Source of the DNA: Zanthoxylum bungeanum
Taxonomy: Eukaryota > Streptophyta > Magnoliopsida > Sapindales > Rutaceae
Direction of reading: 5' to 3'
DNA: 64,000 nt
NCBI GenBank assembly: GCA_019454045.1
Contig: SKCR01025352.1
Location: 1 to 64,000, forward strand
Shown: piece by piece, positions 45,456-57,539 of the stretch
Numbering within the stretch: position 1 is the stretch's first letter
Layout of the letters: every line of letters starts with the position of its first letter
The notes under the pieces: model-generated
The model's database searches: none
Seen by the model: the letters and a program-made list of their open reading frames with translations, nothing else
What the model was told of the DNA's origin: nothing
Translations under genes and position numbers: made by a program

Positions 45456-45933
45456 CCTAAGGAAACCAAAGGATAATATTTCCACAACCCATAAGAGAAC
45501 AAAATATTTGTTACTCTCCATGCAGTTTTCCTTAGAGAAATTCCTAAATACAGTGGTAAGTGGGAGGAAAGTAAAACTCGATGAAAATCAGAGTGACACT
45601 GTTCCTGGCACCGATCCCCTCACGGAAAATGAACAGATCATCAGGGATGAGACTATTCCACAATCTTCTAATACACAAGAACCACGTAGGTCGAAGAGAG
45701 TCAGGAAACAACCTGAGAGGTATGGGTTTTTGATCTCACCTCATGTTGATATCAATCTTATTGAGGAATATAAACCAGCTACGTATGAGGAAACGATACA
45801 AGGTATCGACTCCGCTTTATGGCAAGTTGCCATGAAGTCCGAAATGGATTACATGTATATCAACCAAGTTTGGACACTGGTTGATGTACCAGAAGGCATT
45901 GTGCCTATTGGTAGTAAATGGGTCTTCAAATGA
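45448..45933 (+). pseudogene. C2 copia linker and RT N-terminal part
   Basis: 161 codons. The middle is the variable basic linker (NTQEPRRSKRVRKQPERYGF); the end is the start of copia reverse transcriptase (YEETIQGIDSALWQVAMKSE, WTLVDVPEGIVPIGSKWVFK). It ends with a TGA just after WVFK, and the next frame overlaps by a few bases. Confidence 0.9.
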
Positions 45934-46265
45934 AGACAGACATGGATGTAAACATACAAATGTACAAAGTTAGGCTTGTAGCGAAAGAGTATCAAAAACA
46001 ACATGGTGTCGATTACGATGAAACTTTTTCACCTGTTGCCATGATTAAATCCATTCGGATAATGCTTGCTATTGCTGCATATTTCGATTATGAAATATGG
46101 CAGATGGACGTCAAAACCGCTTTCCTTAACGGAAACCTTTTAGAGGATGTTTATATGCAACAGCCTGACGGTTTTGTCATGCCAAAACATGCAAACAAGT
46201 TTTTCAAGTTAAATCGATCCATTTATGGATTGAATCACATCGCGTTCTTGGAACCAATATTTTGA
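45918..46265 (+). pseudogene. C2 copia reverse transcriptase, central part
   Basis: 115 codons with YKVRLVAKEYQKQHGVDYDE, TFSPVAMIKSIRIMLAIAA, WQMDVKTAFLNGNL (first catalytic Asp), MQQPDGFV and LNRSIYGL. It is homologous to the C1 fragment at 19542-19799. A frameshift just after SIYGL destroys the end. Confidence 0.93.
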
Positions 46266-46275
46266 TGAGATCATA

Positions 46276-46536
46276 ATGGTATATGGTTTCATTCAAAACG
46301 AAGATGATTCTTGTGTATATAAGAACGTTAGTGGGAGCGCACTGATAATGATTGTCCTATATGTTGATGATGTATTGCTTCTTAGCAATGACATTCCCAT
46401 GTTACAATCGGTGAAAGTTTGGCTTTCATTAAAATTCTCAATGAAAAACTTTGGAGAGGCAACCTTTATTCTAGGAATAATGATCTACTGGGATAGATCT
46501 AAAAGTTGTTGGCACTCTCCGAGAACTCGTACATAG
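46276..46536 (+). pseudogene. C2 copia reverse transcriptase, YVDD part
   Basis: 86 codons with NEDDSCVYK, ALIMIVLYVDDVLLLSND (the catalytic YVDD), and FGEATFILGIMIYWDRSKS. A TAG follows at 46534-46536, where a short deletion has removed the link to RNase H. Confidence 0.93.
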
Positions 46537-46570
46537 ACAAACATGTACGTGACCTGGTGTCTCATATGCT

Positions 46571-46930
46571 TTGAGCATCTGGAGTCACTATCAGGCCAAT
46601 CCATGTGATGGTCACTGGATTGATGTAGAGAACATCATTGAGTATCTTAGACGAACTAATGATGCTTTCTTAATTTATGGAGATGAAGAACTTGAGGTGA
46701 CTGGGTTCACCGTTGCAAGTTTCCAAACTGATAAAGACGACTATAAGTCGCATTTAGGGTACATATTTTATTTGAACAACAGAACAGTGAGCTGGAAATC
46801 TTCCAAGCAAGATACTGTTGCCGATTCAACAACAAAAGCGGAATACATTGTTGCGGCTGAGGCAACAAAAGAAGCATTTTGGATCTATAAAATTCCTAAT
46901 TGGATTAGGAGTAGTTCTGTTAGCAGCTGA
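46571..46930 (+). pseudogene. C2 copia RNase H
   Basis: 119 codons: EYLRRTNDAFLIYGD, FTVASFQTDKDDYKSHLGYI, TVSWKSSKQDTVADSTTKAE and YIVAAEATKEAFW. This is the copia RNase H with its acidic residues, though the usual SxTEAEY reads STTKAEY. It ends near the normal C-terminus. Confidence 0.9.
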
Positions 46931-47158
46931 GCTGGGCTACAGCACGAGCTAAGGAATTATGATCTCATCAATGATCCAAGTATGTACTTCGACAGTTTCA
47001 TCTGATCTGTGAGATCGTAGATCGTGGCGATGTCAAGATCAAAAGATCGTTTCAGATGATAACCTTGCATATCCGCTGACGAAAGTGATATCTTAGCATA
47101 AGTATGAGCGACCCGTACATAGTTCAAGTGTTGGACACTTGAGTGATTGACATATACC

Positions 47159-47169
47159 AAGTGGGAGAT
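47159..47169 (+). other. C2 polypurine tract
   Basis: AAGTGGGAGAT directly before the 3' LTR. Confidence 0.85.
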
Positions 47170-49060
47170 TTTTGGACAATTATGACCCATAGCATCACTG
47201 TTTGTAAAAGACATGGTGTTTTTGTACAAATTAACTATGTGACAAAGGAAATTGCTCTTTTATCATTTTGTAATTGGATTACTTGGATATATAAATGATA
47301 AAAGTCCATATGATTAGTACCAGATTAATAAGATATGAGACAGTATTAATCCACGGAAGGTTTAATCATTAAATATCTTTAGTCGTAGTATTTTCGAGAC
47401 TGGACATCGATAATGCGGAATAGACTAGTATTACACTTGTGCGCGTTATGGAAGCTTAACAACATAGTTCTCATATATTTAAGTATTGGATACTTATGCA
47501 AGTGTGATAGGAGGTTCTGTTGGCCGTTGGACCGGGAACAGCTTCGCTCTGGATAGACCCCTCAGAATCCCATTGGTAGTATGTCTATGTGTCTATGGGA
47601 ATCCGAATCAGGGTAAATGTATATGGTCTTAACCTGAGACTTGCATGGCTAATACTTGCGACAATCAATATACTTTGGTTTTGGTCGTCCGGAGCTTTAA
47701 CAGGTTCTATGTATACCTCTTATCGGTATACTGAGAATCATAGTGTATTGGGTGTGATGTCAAGATGGAAGTATCACTTCAATCATATGGAGATGATGAT
47801 CACGCAGAGATACATAAATAGTACTCTTAAATGTTGCAGCTATCGGGATAGTATGACTAGGTCATGATTATCCGATTCCAGAGACTAGTTGCTAGTGATC
47901 CGATATATGCTTCGTACGGGGCAAACACAATCCAGCCCTAGGCCTAGCATGTGACATCTGATACTGGACCGTAATACGCAATACTTCGTATACTACGCCT
48001 GATAAAGATTATATATTCGTCGTTGAATATTTCTGGAGAATTGGGTAGGCTTGGTGCTTTGCTAGAAGCCAACCATGTCTTGTAAACCGGGAAGAACATA
48101 GTATTGGGTACGCACGTGTTCGGATAATCCGAAAACCGTATTTACTGCCAACATATCCAAGGATCTCTTGGGTCGCTTCCCAAAGATTCACCGATGACAT
48201 TTGACTCGAACAGAATTAATCTGGGATTAATTAAGAGAGAGAAAATTAATATGGGATTAATTATGGTAAGAATTTATCTGGGATTAAATTCGTCTAGAAG
48301 AGAGAACGCGATTAATTTGGAATTAATCGGCAAAATAAATTTAATAGTTAAATTGGATTTTACTATTTAATTTATTTGGGCTAAAATATCATATCGGATA
48401 TATTAATTGAAATTAGATTTCAATACAGAATTAAAATTAGATTTTAATTCAAGCGAACGAATTAGTTTGGAATTAATTCCTAAGCTACTTTCATAATAAT
48501 TTTGCTAGGCATTATTATTTAATTAAATTAGATTTAATTAAGTCGCGATGGAAAATTCATTTAATCGAATTAAACGAAACCGGGCCCAAAGTGTGTTGTG
48601 TAAGCCAACTTAAATTTGGAATTTAAAATTGGGTGGGACCCATCAACTTACATCACATGTCACTCTTGTGATGGAAGTAGTTGGCAATTAAAAGGCAACT
48701 TTTAAAACATAAAACACATGTGTTTAAAATGATTTTGGAAGTCAACTTTTGATTTAAGTTTTTTGAAAACACAAAATCAACTATTCATTATCCTTCCTTT
48801 TGAAAAACTGTGAGCTCCTCTCCCTCCCATGGAAATTTTGTTGCAAAATTTCTACCTTGCTAGCACTTGAGGAGTCAAAGAAAGGTGATAGGGAAACTCA
48901 CCCTTGAGTTGGAAACAACAAATGAAAGCTTGGAGCTTCTACATCCATGGAGTTTTTAGAAAATTCAAAGTCGATCAATGTGAGTATTCTGCAACTCCCT
49001 TTGCTTTATTCACACACAAATCAATGTTTAGAGATCCTTGGCATGTATAGGACACTAACA
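47170..49060 (+). repeat. C2 copia 3' LTR (1891 bp)
   Basis: It starts TTTTGGACAATTATG (terminal TG changed to TT) and ends GACACTAACA. It is the plus-oriented partner of 28036-29269 and the reverse complement of the other family C LTRs. The dyad array is at 48215-48325. After it, GTTGC (49061-49065) would be the target duplication, but the left partner is lost. Confidence 0.9.
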
Positions 49061-50116
49061 GTTGCGCGTCGCGATGCAAACATTGCAGAAATGGTTCTAA
49101 ATTTTCCATTACGTGTCGCGACGCTAAACCCTTTGGTGTCGCAACACGAACCTGATTTCCTGGTTTCTGCACTTGCTTTCTCAAGCCTATTTTTCCCAAA
49201 TGCATTCCCAAAACTTCTTTATCAATTTTATTACATAAGCCATTCCATTAGGCCTCAAATAACATTCACAACACTATCAATATCTCACTAAATATCAAAT
49301 TATATCCACTCTATTAACTTCACTTAATTTTTACCCAAAATTGAATAAGTTGGGGGTTTTCCACCAATTACCATTTTCTTGGTACAACAATCACTCATTC
49401 ATCATCACATCCAAGTCATCAACATACTATAATCATCAAAACTTCAAAACTCAAAATATATCAATTTGGGTCCAGTATCCTTACTTTCTTTCTCTTGATT
49501 CCATTCATTCCTCAAGCCTCCAAGGTAGTTTTTCTTCTCTTTATTTGTTGAATAGTTGTTTTAGTATTTCCTTCATCTTCTTTCTTCTTTCTTCTTCTTC
49601 TTCTTCCTCATCTCACTTCTCCCTCTTTTTCTCTCTTTCTTTTTTTTTTTCCAGATTTGTGAATAGTCCCCTTTTTATATAGTAGGGGCCAATTTGACTA
49701 ATTGGCAAAGTTTTAATTTAAAAAAATTTAGAAACTTTGAGAGAATTGTGGAATTCTCTGATGGGTCCCGAAATATTATTCATCCTAAATTTTGATCTGC
49801 ATTTTCGACTTGCTTCTGGTCCAGATTTGGGAAAATGTTAAACACAAAAGTTATATATCTCGATCTCAGCTTTCTGACGATATAAAATTCATAAAAATCG
49901 AAGTTCTTATGGGAAAGTTACGGCCCGAATACCATGGACTATCCGGAATGGAACATCATAGAATTTCGCATCGAAGTTTCGAGGAATTTACCGTTTATCC
50001 CCCAACATCGTTCCATGAATGTATATATGATCGAACATAATTTATATTACGTAACACTTATTCTGTGATGTAATAGTACTACAGTGCATCAGTAGTAGAG
50101 ACTACCGGTCGTTACA
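49061..50116 (-). repeat. G2-type gypsy LTR fragment
   Basis: In minus orientation it starts TGTAACGACCGG at 50116 and matches the G2 LTR (7876-9668) in its outer half. It is cut by C2 at 49061. It holds TCGCGA palindromes at 49069 and 49116. No polypurine tract follows; instead gypsy coding sequence of opposite orientation begins at once, so this LTR end borders its host sequence. Confidence 0.75.
49671..49681 (-). promoter_or_regulatory. Candidate TATA box in G2-type LTR
   Basis: On the minus strand TATATAAAAAG, followed by GGGGACTATTC; it corresponds to 9236-9249 of the other copy. Conserved position in two copies supports the call. Confidence 0.55.
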
Positions 50117-50379
50117 GAGAGTTCGAGGTTGATAAGCAAGTTGTGGTTAGTTTTGCAATTGGGAAGTATGTTGACCAAGTAGTGTGTGACGTGGTTCCTA
50201 TGTGTCATACACATGTTTTATTAGGTAAGATTTGGTATAAATTCAATAAAGTAATTTATGATATGGATAAGAATATGTATAAATTTAGGTATGGTGGAAA
50301 AATTATCAAGCTTACTCCGTTAACCCTACAAGAGGTCTATAAGGAAGAGTTGTACATACAGAGGAGTGAAGAAGAGTAG
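50117..50379 (+). pseudogene. G3 gypsy aspartic protease C-terminal fragment
   Basis: The frame is open from the LTR junction. DKQVVVSFAIGKYVDQVVCD, VVPMCHTHVLLGKIWYKF and YGGKIIKLTPL correspond to the C-terminal half of the plant gypsy protease region (flap to the GRPW-type motif, here GKIW). The catalytic DSG part would lie upstream and is not present. A TAG ends the frame at 50377-50379. Confidence 0.8.
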
Positions 50380-51297
50380 GCTAAAATGAAGAGTGAGATT
50401 GCTGAGTTTAGAATGTTACTAGGAGAGCTACCAAAATTGATAGAGAAAAATATGTTAGCAAAATATGAAGTGAAGAAGGATATGAGTGTTTTCTTAAGTA
50501 ATTAAATGAAACATGTTGACGTTTCTATGAATAAGAGTGAGGTGGTTGATGATGTTGATGACAATGATGATATTGATGTGAGTAATAACATTAGTGATGC
50601 TGATTTGGTTGTTCATTATGCCAATTAGGTGTTTGATGTTATCGTTAAGGGTGAATATCATATGGAGCAATCTGATTTTGGTTGTGAGGCCATGAGTTAT
50701 GAGGTGCAAAAAATGCATGTGGCCGAATATGTAGAGTGTGATCAGATTGTGGATGAGTGTGTTGATTGTTTGAGGAAGCGACATGGGCATGTTGAGTTTG
50801 TGTTAAATGAGGTTTCAAATGTGAATCCAGATGGGAATCTCTTTAGGGTTGGAACTGGAGTTAAGAAAGAGAATAGCAATGGAGATATTGAGAGGGGAAA
50901 AATATTGGAAAACAGTCATTCATTGGCTTTATTGACTTTTTCTCACCATAACCATTCTTTTCCATATGATTTTATTTTGTTCCAAGATTATAGTCCCATT
51001 GATCTTGTCATTTTTATCTATGATCCGAATTCGGATTTGAGGGCGAATACTTTTCAAGATAGGGAGAATGATGTGATCAAGAATGAGCTCGGTTTCTTGG
51101 GCCAAGTCAAATTGAAGTTTTGGCTGATTGCATGGCTTGGTCAGATTGATGTATTTGGGCCATTTTGGTGGATTTGGAAGATTCCTTGGGTTCTAGAGTT
51201 TGGTCCATGCATGAGACTTTATGTGAAGGCTTTATTATGTCTAAGGCAAGATTGGAATGGGTCTTGGACGGGCATGGTCTTTGTCAGATTGATTTGA
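50380..51297 (+). pseudogene. Unrecognised acidic region after G3 protease
   Basis: This continues the protease frame with only a few stops (about 50502 and 50626-50628), then stays open from 50629 to 51297 (222 aa). The first part is charged and probably helical (EIAEFRMLLGELPKLIEKN), then D/N-rich (VVDDVDDNDDIDV). The 222-aa part has several Cys (CVDCLRKRHGH) and ends with DLRANTFQDRENDV, a stretch like the extreme C-terminus of plant gypsy polyproteins. No reverse transcriptase, RNase H or integrase motif is present where these would be expected. I do not recognise a function. It may be an internal-deletion derivative or a non-autonomous element with its own coding region. Confidence 0.55.
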
Positions 51298-51936
51298 GGC
51301 TTAATTTCCGAATGGTGCATTAGCAGAGGTGAGATTTGCACAATCATCGTATTTGGGGCGTAGTATTCTCATCTGATGTCCGATTTTGGTGATTCAAATT
51401 GCATTGGAAATAAGACACATGGATCTACAACTTTGTAGTTTCCGTCAAACTCTAATTCGGAATCCTTCATGGTCCAGTTGCGGATTCAAGTTATCCATTT
51501 AGTTTTTGTGTTACATATTTTTTAAGGTTATGTAATGTTTAAGTGTTGGGCTGAACTTTAATTAAATTATAAAGCCCATGTACGAAAATTTGAAGGATTT
51601 TAAGTGTTATTGGGTTTATTTTGCTATGGTTTGATTATGTTTAAGTATAATTAGCGTTAGCTACCTATTTACAAGGGCATTATTCATCATAATAAAAAAA
51701 AACCTATATTTGAATAAAAATCACTATTTTCTTGAGACTTGAGTAACCCTCAACTTATTCTCATTGACTTTGGCTTATCAAAGGCTCGCTAACTCTTTGT
51801 GGCGCCCCTTAGCACTCTGGGTTTCTGTTGCTTGCTCTTCAGAGGTTTAGAGTTTTGATTCTGTTATGCCTTGGTTTTTTTGGGAACGATCTCAATCTTT
51901 TGTGGGTTTGCTTGGCTTGTTCCAAGCAGGTTATTA
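51298..51936 (+). repeat. Probable G3 gypsy LTR
   Basis: Non-coding sequence between the C-terminal coding motif and a primer-site-like TTGGTATCAAAGC at 51937. Neither LTR start nor polypurine tract could be fixed, so the left border is only the end of the open frame. Confidence 0.45.
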
Positions 51937-51937
51937 T

Positions 51938-51949
51938 CAGTTGGTATCA
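51938..51949 (+). other. Primer binding site, tRNA-iMet type
   Basis: TGGTATCAAAGC differs from the standard TGGTATCAGAGC by one base, a variant common in plant gypsy elements. Confidence 0.65.
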
Positions 51950-52690
51950 AAGCTTTGTTTGTAGAGTAGGTTATATCTTATAGTTTGTGTCTTTTAATTT
52001 TTTTTTCTTTTTGTTATGATTTTTTTCTTTTCTTTGAGTCTTTTTTCTGTTAATTTTTTTCTTTCGTTCTTATTCTTTTGTCATCCTGCATATGTTGGAT
52101 TCAAAAGAAAATTTTTAAAAAAAAGCAAAAAACGTGGGTTGTATAAAAAAAACAAAAAAAAAAAAACATGTGCCACCAAAAAAAAAAGAGGCGTCATTGG
52201 TTTTTTTATTTTTATTTTTTTGCTACCATTAATTTTTGTCATTTTTTTTTCTTTTCTTGTTGCGTCGGTGTTTTTTTTGTGTTCTTTTTTTTTTCCTTTC
52301 TTTTTTTATGATTTTTTATTTTTTTCTTTGAGTCATTTTTATGTTAATTTTTTTCGTCACTTTAGTTGCTTAGTTTTCGTCACTTGCTTGCATATGTTTG
52401 AGTTGATCACATGGCAACTAATAATACTCCTCTATTGCCAAGTTTCATGCAATAAAGAAAATAAGGAAAAGAAAGACAACTCAGCTTTGGTCCGCGGGAT
52501 AATTATTTGGGGATTAAAGTTTGACCTTAAAGATTCAAGGATGAATCTTCTTAAAGAATGGGGGAATGATATGATACATGGAGCGTCAAGAAAACAATCC
52601 TCGAAGCATGGATCCACTCATTCAAGGAAGAAGCCCACTAATCCTCGATATCATATTTTAAAACTTTTTCAAAATACCGAATAAATTATT
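51950..52690 (+). pseudogene. G3 leader and internally deleted gag/pol remnant
   Basis: A T-rich leader with A runs is followed by an ATG at 52411 that opens 14 codons (MATNNTPLLPSFMQ) resembling a gypsy gag start, then a stop. In another frame 52490-52680 reads KFDLKDSRMNLLKEWGND, a form of the polyprotein C-terminal motif also seen near 51045. So the beginning and the end of a polyprotein are only about 60 bases apart, the mark of a large internal deletion. The 222-aa frame 52016-52684 is mostly T-rich leader read as F/L/K. Confidence 0.55.
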
Positions 52691-52703
52691 AAATATCTAA
52701 TAT

Positions 52704-52823
52704 GAATAATTTATTCATATATTACCTAAACCAATTTATTTAATATCATATATTAACATAAATATAGTTGAATAATTTATTCATATATTACCTAAACCAA
52801 TTTATTTAATATCATATATTAAC
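52704..52823 (+). repeat. 66-bp tandem duplication
   Basis: GAATAATTTATTCATATATT starts at 52704 and again at 52770, identical for over 50 bases. This is a recent AT-rich duplication at the border of G3 and D2. Confidence 0.9.
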
Positions 52824-52829
52824 AAAATT

Positions 52830-54982
52830 TTGTTTTTCCGCAAAATTATCGAAAACGCGTTTTTGACCGAACCGACTACCTGACACTTATGGAAACTGCC
52901 CAGGTCAGCTCCAATAGGGTCGGGGCACTTCATAGGCTGCCAGAACAGTGACGGAATCACTGTTTTCACAGCCGTCACCCGGTTGGCTCAAAATCCACCC
53001 GGTAACGCCGTTTTTGGCCGTTTCGCTTACTTCAAGTCGGAAACACTTTCCGACAATTGTGCCAACTCCCAAAACACATCCAAAACATTCATAAGACATT
53101 TTTCATCACAAAATTTTCAGATATTCCAGGTCTGATCATTGAGCAAAACCAGTCCACTTTTCATGCTTAAATCCAATTTTACACAAGATTAATCTAATTA
53201 ATCCATCACCAAATCAAAGCCACCACACATGAAGCACTCAAGAACAATTCTAGGTGTTACAAGAGTGGTTATATCACTCTAGAATGGTAACTTATTGTCC
53301 AACAATGATTTGAACAAAATTGGAATATAATTACAATAATTACTTCCAATTAACTTCACATCCTACTTCACACATGCACAAATCATCCATTTCAATTCAC
53401 CACAACAAAAAACCCCAAATTTTGCAACAAAGAAGAAACCCAAGATCTCAAACGATCACCAAGAAAAACATGAAACAAACTTTCAAAGCTTAGGATTTGA
53501 AGAAATACCTTAAGTCTCCTAATTCCTTTGCATTTTTCTTGATTTTCTTCTTTGTTGTGCTTGAAACATTAAGCAAAATGGAAACTCATTTCCATGGAGA
53601 ATAATCGGCAGTGAAGCAATGAAAAGACAGAGAAAAAATCAAATCTTCTCCTTTTATATTATAGTTGACCGAAACATGGGTTAGGAAATGAGGGGATTTT
53701 TTGGTCAATTTGTCTATTTTAATTTCTTTAAAATAAAAAAGATAAATGGATAAGTTTAATGTTCCAAAAAATCAAATTTATACATTTAGCTTAATAATAA
53801 CATGCCACTTGTAACAATAATTACCATATACTTTTCACAACAATTATGAAAAAATATTTATCAATCAACTATTTAAATATTTAACATTTAAATATTTAAA
53901 TCAATTAATTAACATAATAATAATTATTATAAATATGTATTTCATTTACAATAAATGACAAATACATATATTACTGGCATGTGTCAAAATCTTATTTGAT
54001 GAATAATTAATGTGTATCTAATCGTATTATGTATCAAATGCAAATACACAATAATTATTAGCGGACAAAATCCCCTAATGCATGTGTTGTCGTTTAACGA
54101 TTAAACGATCCGAATTAACTCACTTAATTCGGTGAAGTATAATGAATAATCCGTATTATTCATATCGAGTTGCCCAAGTGCTCAACGAGTACACTTCATA
54201 TTGTGGGACTCTCTAAGTTTAGGTTTATCCATCACGAAATCCGATTTCGTGTCCATAATCCACCCACTCATGGATCATGATGACCACGGATAATCTCCCT
54301 AAACTATACAAGTCGAGGTCACTGCATACGTATAATCCCTCCATCACAGGCTATCCGTATTATACCTGGGATATAGATAAAAACGTCAAATCTGTTCGGT
54401 ATAATACAATCGACTTTCAATTTACGATCTCTAAATAACACTCGGAACTGGTTTCCGAAGTCATACCACGACCATGGATTTACTAGATCGTAAACACGTG
54501 CTGGATGCCTATGCCCTGTACATAGGACTGACGGATCCTGTCTTGATACACACAGGATATCATGAGCATCAGTCTACACCCAATGAACAGGCGAAGGTCT
54601 GATCATGGATAGATCGTTGACGTGACTGCCATCAAAGTGTGGAGGATAACTCATATATCCACAGTGGTATCTCAAGTCGAAGGACCACTATGCTCGCTCA
54701 ACTCGAGAAGGTTCCTATTGACGTTGGTGTACCATCTATTAGGAAACCTTCAGTGAGTCATTCAGTGTCTTATCAAATAAACACCTACATGTCTATATGA
54801 GTCTCCCGAGACTCATGGTTCACTAGGATAAACCATCGGACTAAGTCACGATATACGACATGTACTGGTCTCAGTGGATTTTACTAACCGACCTGTGTTA
54901 GTAAATCTTGACCAGGAACTTTATTTAAGGATATACAACTAATAGTGCACTTCCCAATGTCAATTACAATATACGTTGTAAC
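52830..54982 (-). repeat. D2 copia LTR (minus), host of D1
   Basis: Over 54100-54975 this is the reverse complement of the D1 LTR section from about 55200 to 55930 (for example the inverted match around GATTTCGTGTCCATAAT). It is more diverged than the two D1 LTRs are from each other. It stops at 54982 where D1 starts. A TATA-like box lies at 53651-53664. The low border is approximate. Confidence 0.7.
53651..53664 (-). promoter_or_regulatory. Candidate TATA box of D2 LTR
   Basis: On the minus strand CTATAATATAAAAGG, followed by a purine-rich leader-like stretch, comparable with 56552-56565 in D1. Confidence 0.4.
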
Positions 54983-57524
54983 TGTTGGGGTTGGTGCTCA
55001 GAGCGCCAATCCGGACCGTATTTATGTCTGATTCATGAATACGAACATCCTCTTATTCCATAATATTACTTATTTATGGTTGCACCTCTTGTTCTTATAT
55101 ACGTATTCGATCTGATTACGATTAGATTGAAACTAAATGTGGTTTAGTGATATGTATATATTAGACAAAGGCCCGATAATATATAATGCAGTACACAGTT
55201 ACGAAGTTAGTTTGTAATTGACATTGGGAAGTGTCACTGCTATATGAATATTATCAAACATAGTTCCTGGTCAAGATTTGCTAACACTGGTCGGTTAGTC
55301 AAATCCGTTGAGACCAATACATGTCGTATATCGAGACTTGGTCCGATGGTTTATCCCAATGAACCATGAGTCTATGGAGACTCGTATAGACGTGTAGCAT
55401 AGTGGTCCTTCGACTTGAGACACCACTGTGGATGTATGAGACATCCTCCACACTTAGATGGCAGTCACGTCACCGATCTATTTAGATTAGACCTCCGCAT
55501 GTTCGTTGGGTGTGGATCGATCCTCAGGATATCCTGTGTGTGTCAAGATAGGATCCGTCAGTTCTGTGTACAGAGCATAGGTAGTCCATATATTATTAGC
55601 AGTCTGTTAAATCTGTGGCCACAGTATACATCGGAAGTAAGTTCCGAGTGTTATTTAAAGATTGCTAATAGATACGTCGACGAGATAATACCTATAGAGA
55701 TTTGACATTTACATCTATATCTCTAGGATTATCTGGATACCTGTGACGGAGGGATTATACGTATGCAATGACCTCGACCTGTATGATTCAGCTAGCTTAT
55801 CCGTGATCGTCATAATTTACGGGTGGATAAATTATGGACACGAAATTGGATTTCGTGACGGATATACCTGAATCTAGAGAGTCTCAATAATGAAACATAC
55901 TCGTAGAGCACTAGGGCAACTTTTATGAATAATGATGATTATTTATAAATCGTTTAAACGTTAAACGAAAAATACATGCGAACGGGCCGAACCGTCATTT
56001 CCTAATTAATGTGTATTTGTATTTAATATATGATATTATTAAATACACATTAATAAATTGTCAAATAAAGGTATTTGACATATATCATTAATATATGTAT
56101 TTGAGATATTTAAAGTAAATATAATACATATATTTGAGATATTTGTATTTAATTAATTAATTAATTATTTAATTATTAAATGATTAATATAATTAAAATA
56201 TAAATATCTCACCAAATGATAAAGTTAGGAAATGATTATAAGTTGCAATTGTTGACTTATACATTAAAGGAAATGGTTGTCAAATTGATTTTGACTTCTT
56301 AAGATATTTGTTTAAATTGTTTGAAAAATGAAAATATCTTTTTCCTTTATTTTTTTTTTTTGCTAAATTTCGGCCATGACCCTAATTGAATATAATGGTT
56401 ATATTTTTTCATGTTGCCATTGTTGACTAAGTTGAAATTGTCATTAAAATGTAATGATCATTTTATCAACTTGGCAAATGAAATTGAAATGAAATGAAAC
56501 TAATATAACTTGCATTTCCTTTAGGCCAAATTCGGCCAAGGCCTTCATTTGGGCAAGTATATATTGTTTCATTTAGTTTTAGGGTTTAAGGAACCTTTTA
56601 ACTTTATCAAAACTCCATTAAAACAAGGAAAAGAAGGTAGAGAGAAAAGAAAAGAAAAACAAGGAAAAGCTTGGAATTTAGTAAGTATTTCCAACCTTCC
56701 ATTAGAGAGTAATTTGTTCCTCTTGTTGTGGGCAAAATCTTGTGATGTTCTTGAGTTTTTCTATTCTTTATTCTTTGTACTTTTGATGGATAAAAGTTTG
56801 ATGAAGGTGATTTGCATGTATGATGTTGGAAGTTTATTAATAGTGTAGTAATAAGCATTCTTTTAAGGTTTTAGAACCTTGTTGCCATTCTAGAGTTATT
56901 GAACCACTCTTAAATGACCTATAATTGTTCTATAGTTGTTTCATTGTGTTGAGACTTGATTTGGATGGAAGAAACATGATTGAAGTATTGGATTTAACCA
57001 ATTTGGTCTAATTTGTTCAATTTGATGAAATTGAAAAATTAGGGTTTAAGACCACTTCCAAATTTGGGGCTTTTCATATATGTTGTGTATAAGGATGTTT
57101 ATATGATGCATATAAAGTTTCATGTTGATTGGATTACATCTTGATGTGTTTTGAAGCATGAAATGACAAAGTGCACAATATGGCACCCTAATGGTGCATT
57201 CGGCCAAATGGTCAAAATTTGGGATTTATGTTGCCTTTGGTGTTTTGATGTTTTGAACATGCTAAGTTCATCTTAGAAATGATTTAGAATCATTAAAATT
57301 GATTTGATCAATTTCGGACTAAAATGGACAAAATACCAAGTGTAAGGGTAATTCGGTAAATTCACTTAAATATGATTTATTGAATTTTATTTCATAATTT
57401 GATTATTGGATAATTAAATAAATATGTTTATTTAATTAATCCGAGAAAAAGTTTTGAAATCGGAAAATACGATTTTCCACCGCTTCCGCTGCGTTACCGG
57501 ATTTAGCCCCTAAAAACCCATACA
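54983..57524 (+). repeat. D1 5' LTR (2542 bp)
   Basis: TGTTGGGGTTGGTGCTCAGA to AACCCATACA. Compared by eye with the 3' LTR it shows only scattered single-base differences, plus one 91-base deletion after 55399 (present at 62141-62231). The 96-aa open frame at 55415-55705 is mirrored at 62249-62539 and is only LTR sequence. Confidence 0.93.
56552..56565 (+). promoter_or_regulatory. Candidate TATA box of D1 LTR
   Basis: AAGTATATATTGTT is followed by a purine-rich leader (AGGAAAAGAAGGTAGAGAG). The counterpart in the 3' LTR is identical. Confidence 0.4.
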
Positions 57525-57527
57525 AAA

Positions 57528-57539
57528 TGGTATCAGAGC
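57528..57539 (+). other. D1 primer binding site (tRNA-iMet)
   Basis: TGGTATCAGAGC, three bases after the LTR end. Confidence 0.92.

Noticed and set aside
52016..52684. 222-aa open frame
   Set aside because: The first two thirds are T-rich leader read as F, L and K; only the end resembles a gypsy polyprotein C-terminus.
55415..55705. 96-aa open frame, repeated at 62249-62539
   Set aside because: Both lie at the same place in the two D1 LTRs; the duplication is the LTR itself, and the translation shows no domain.
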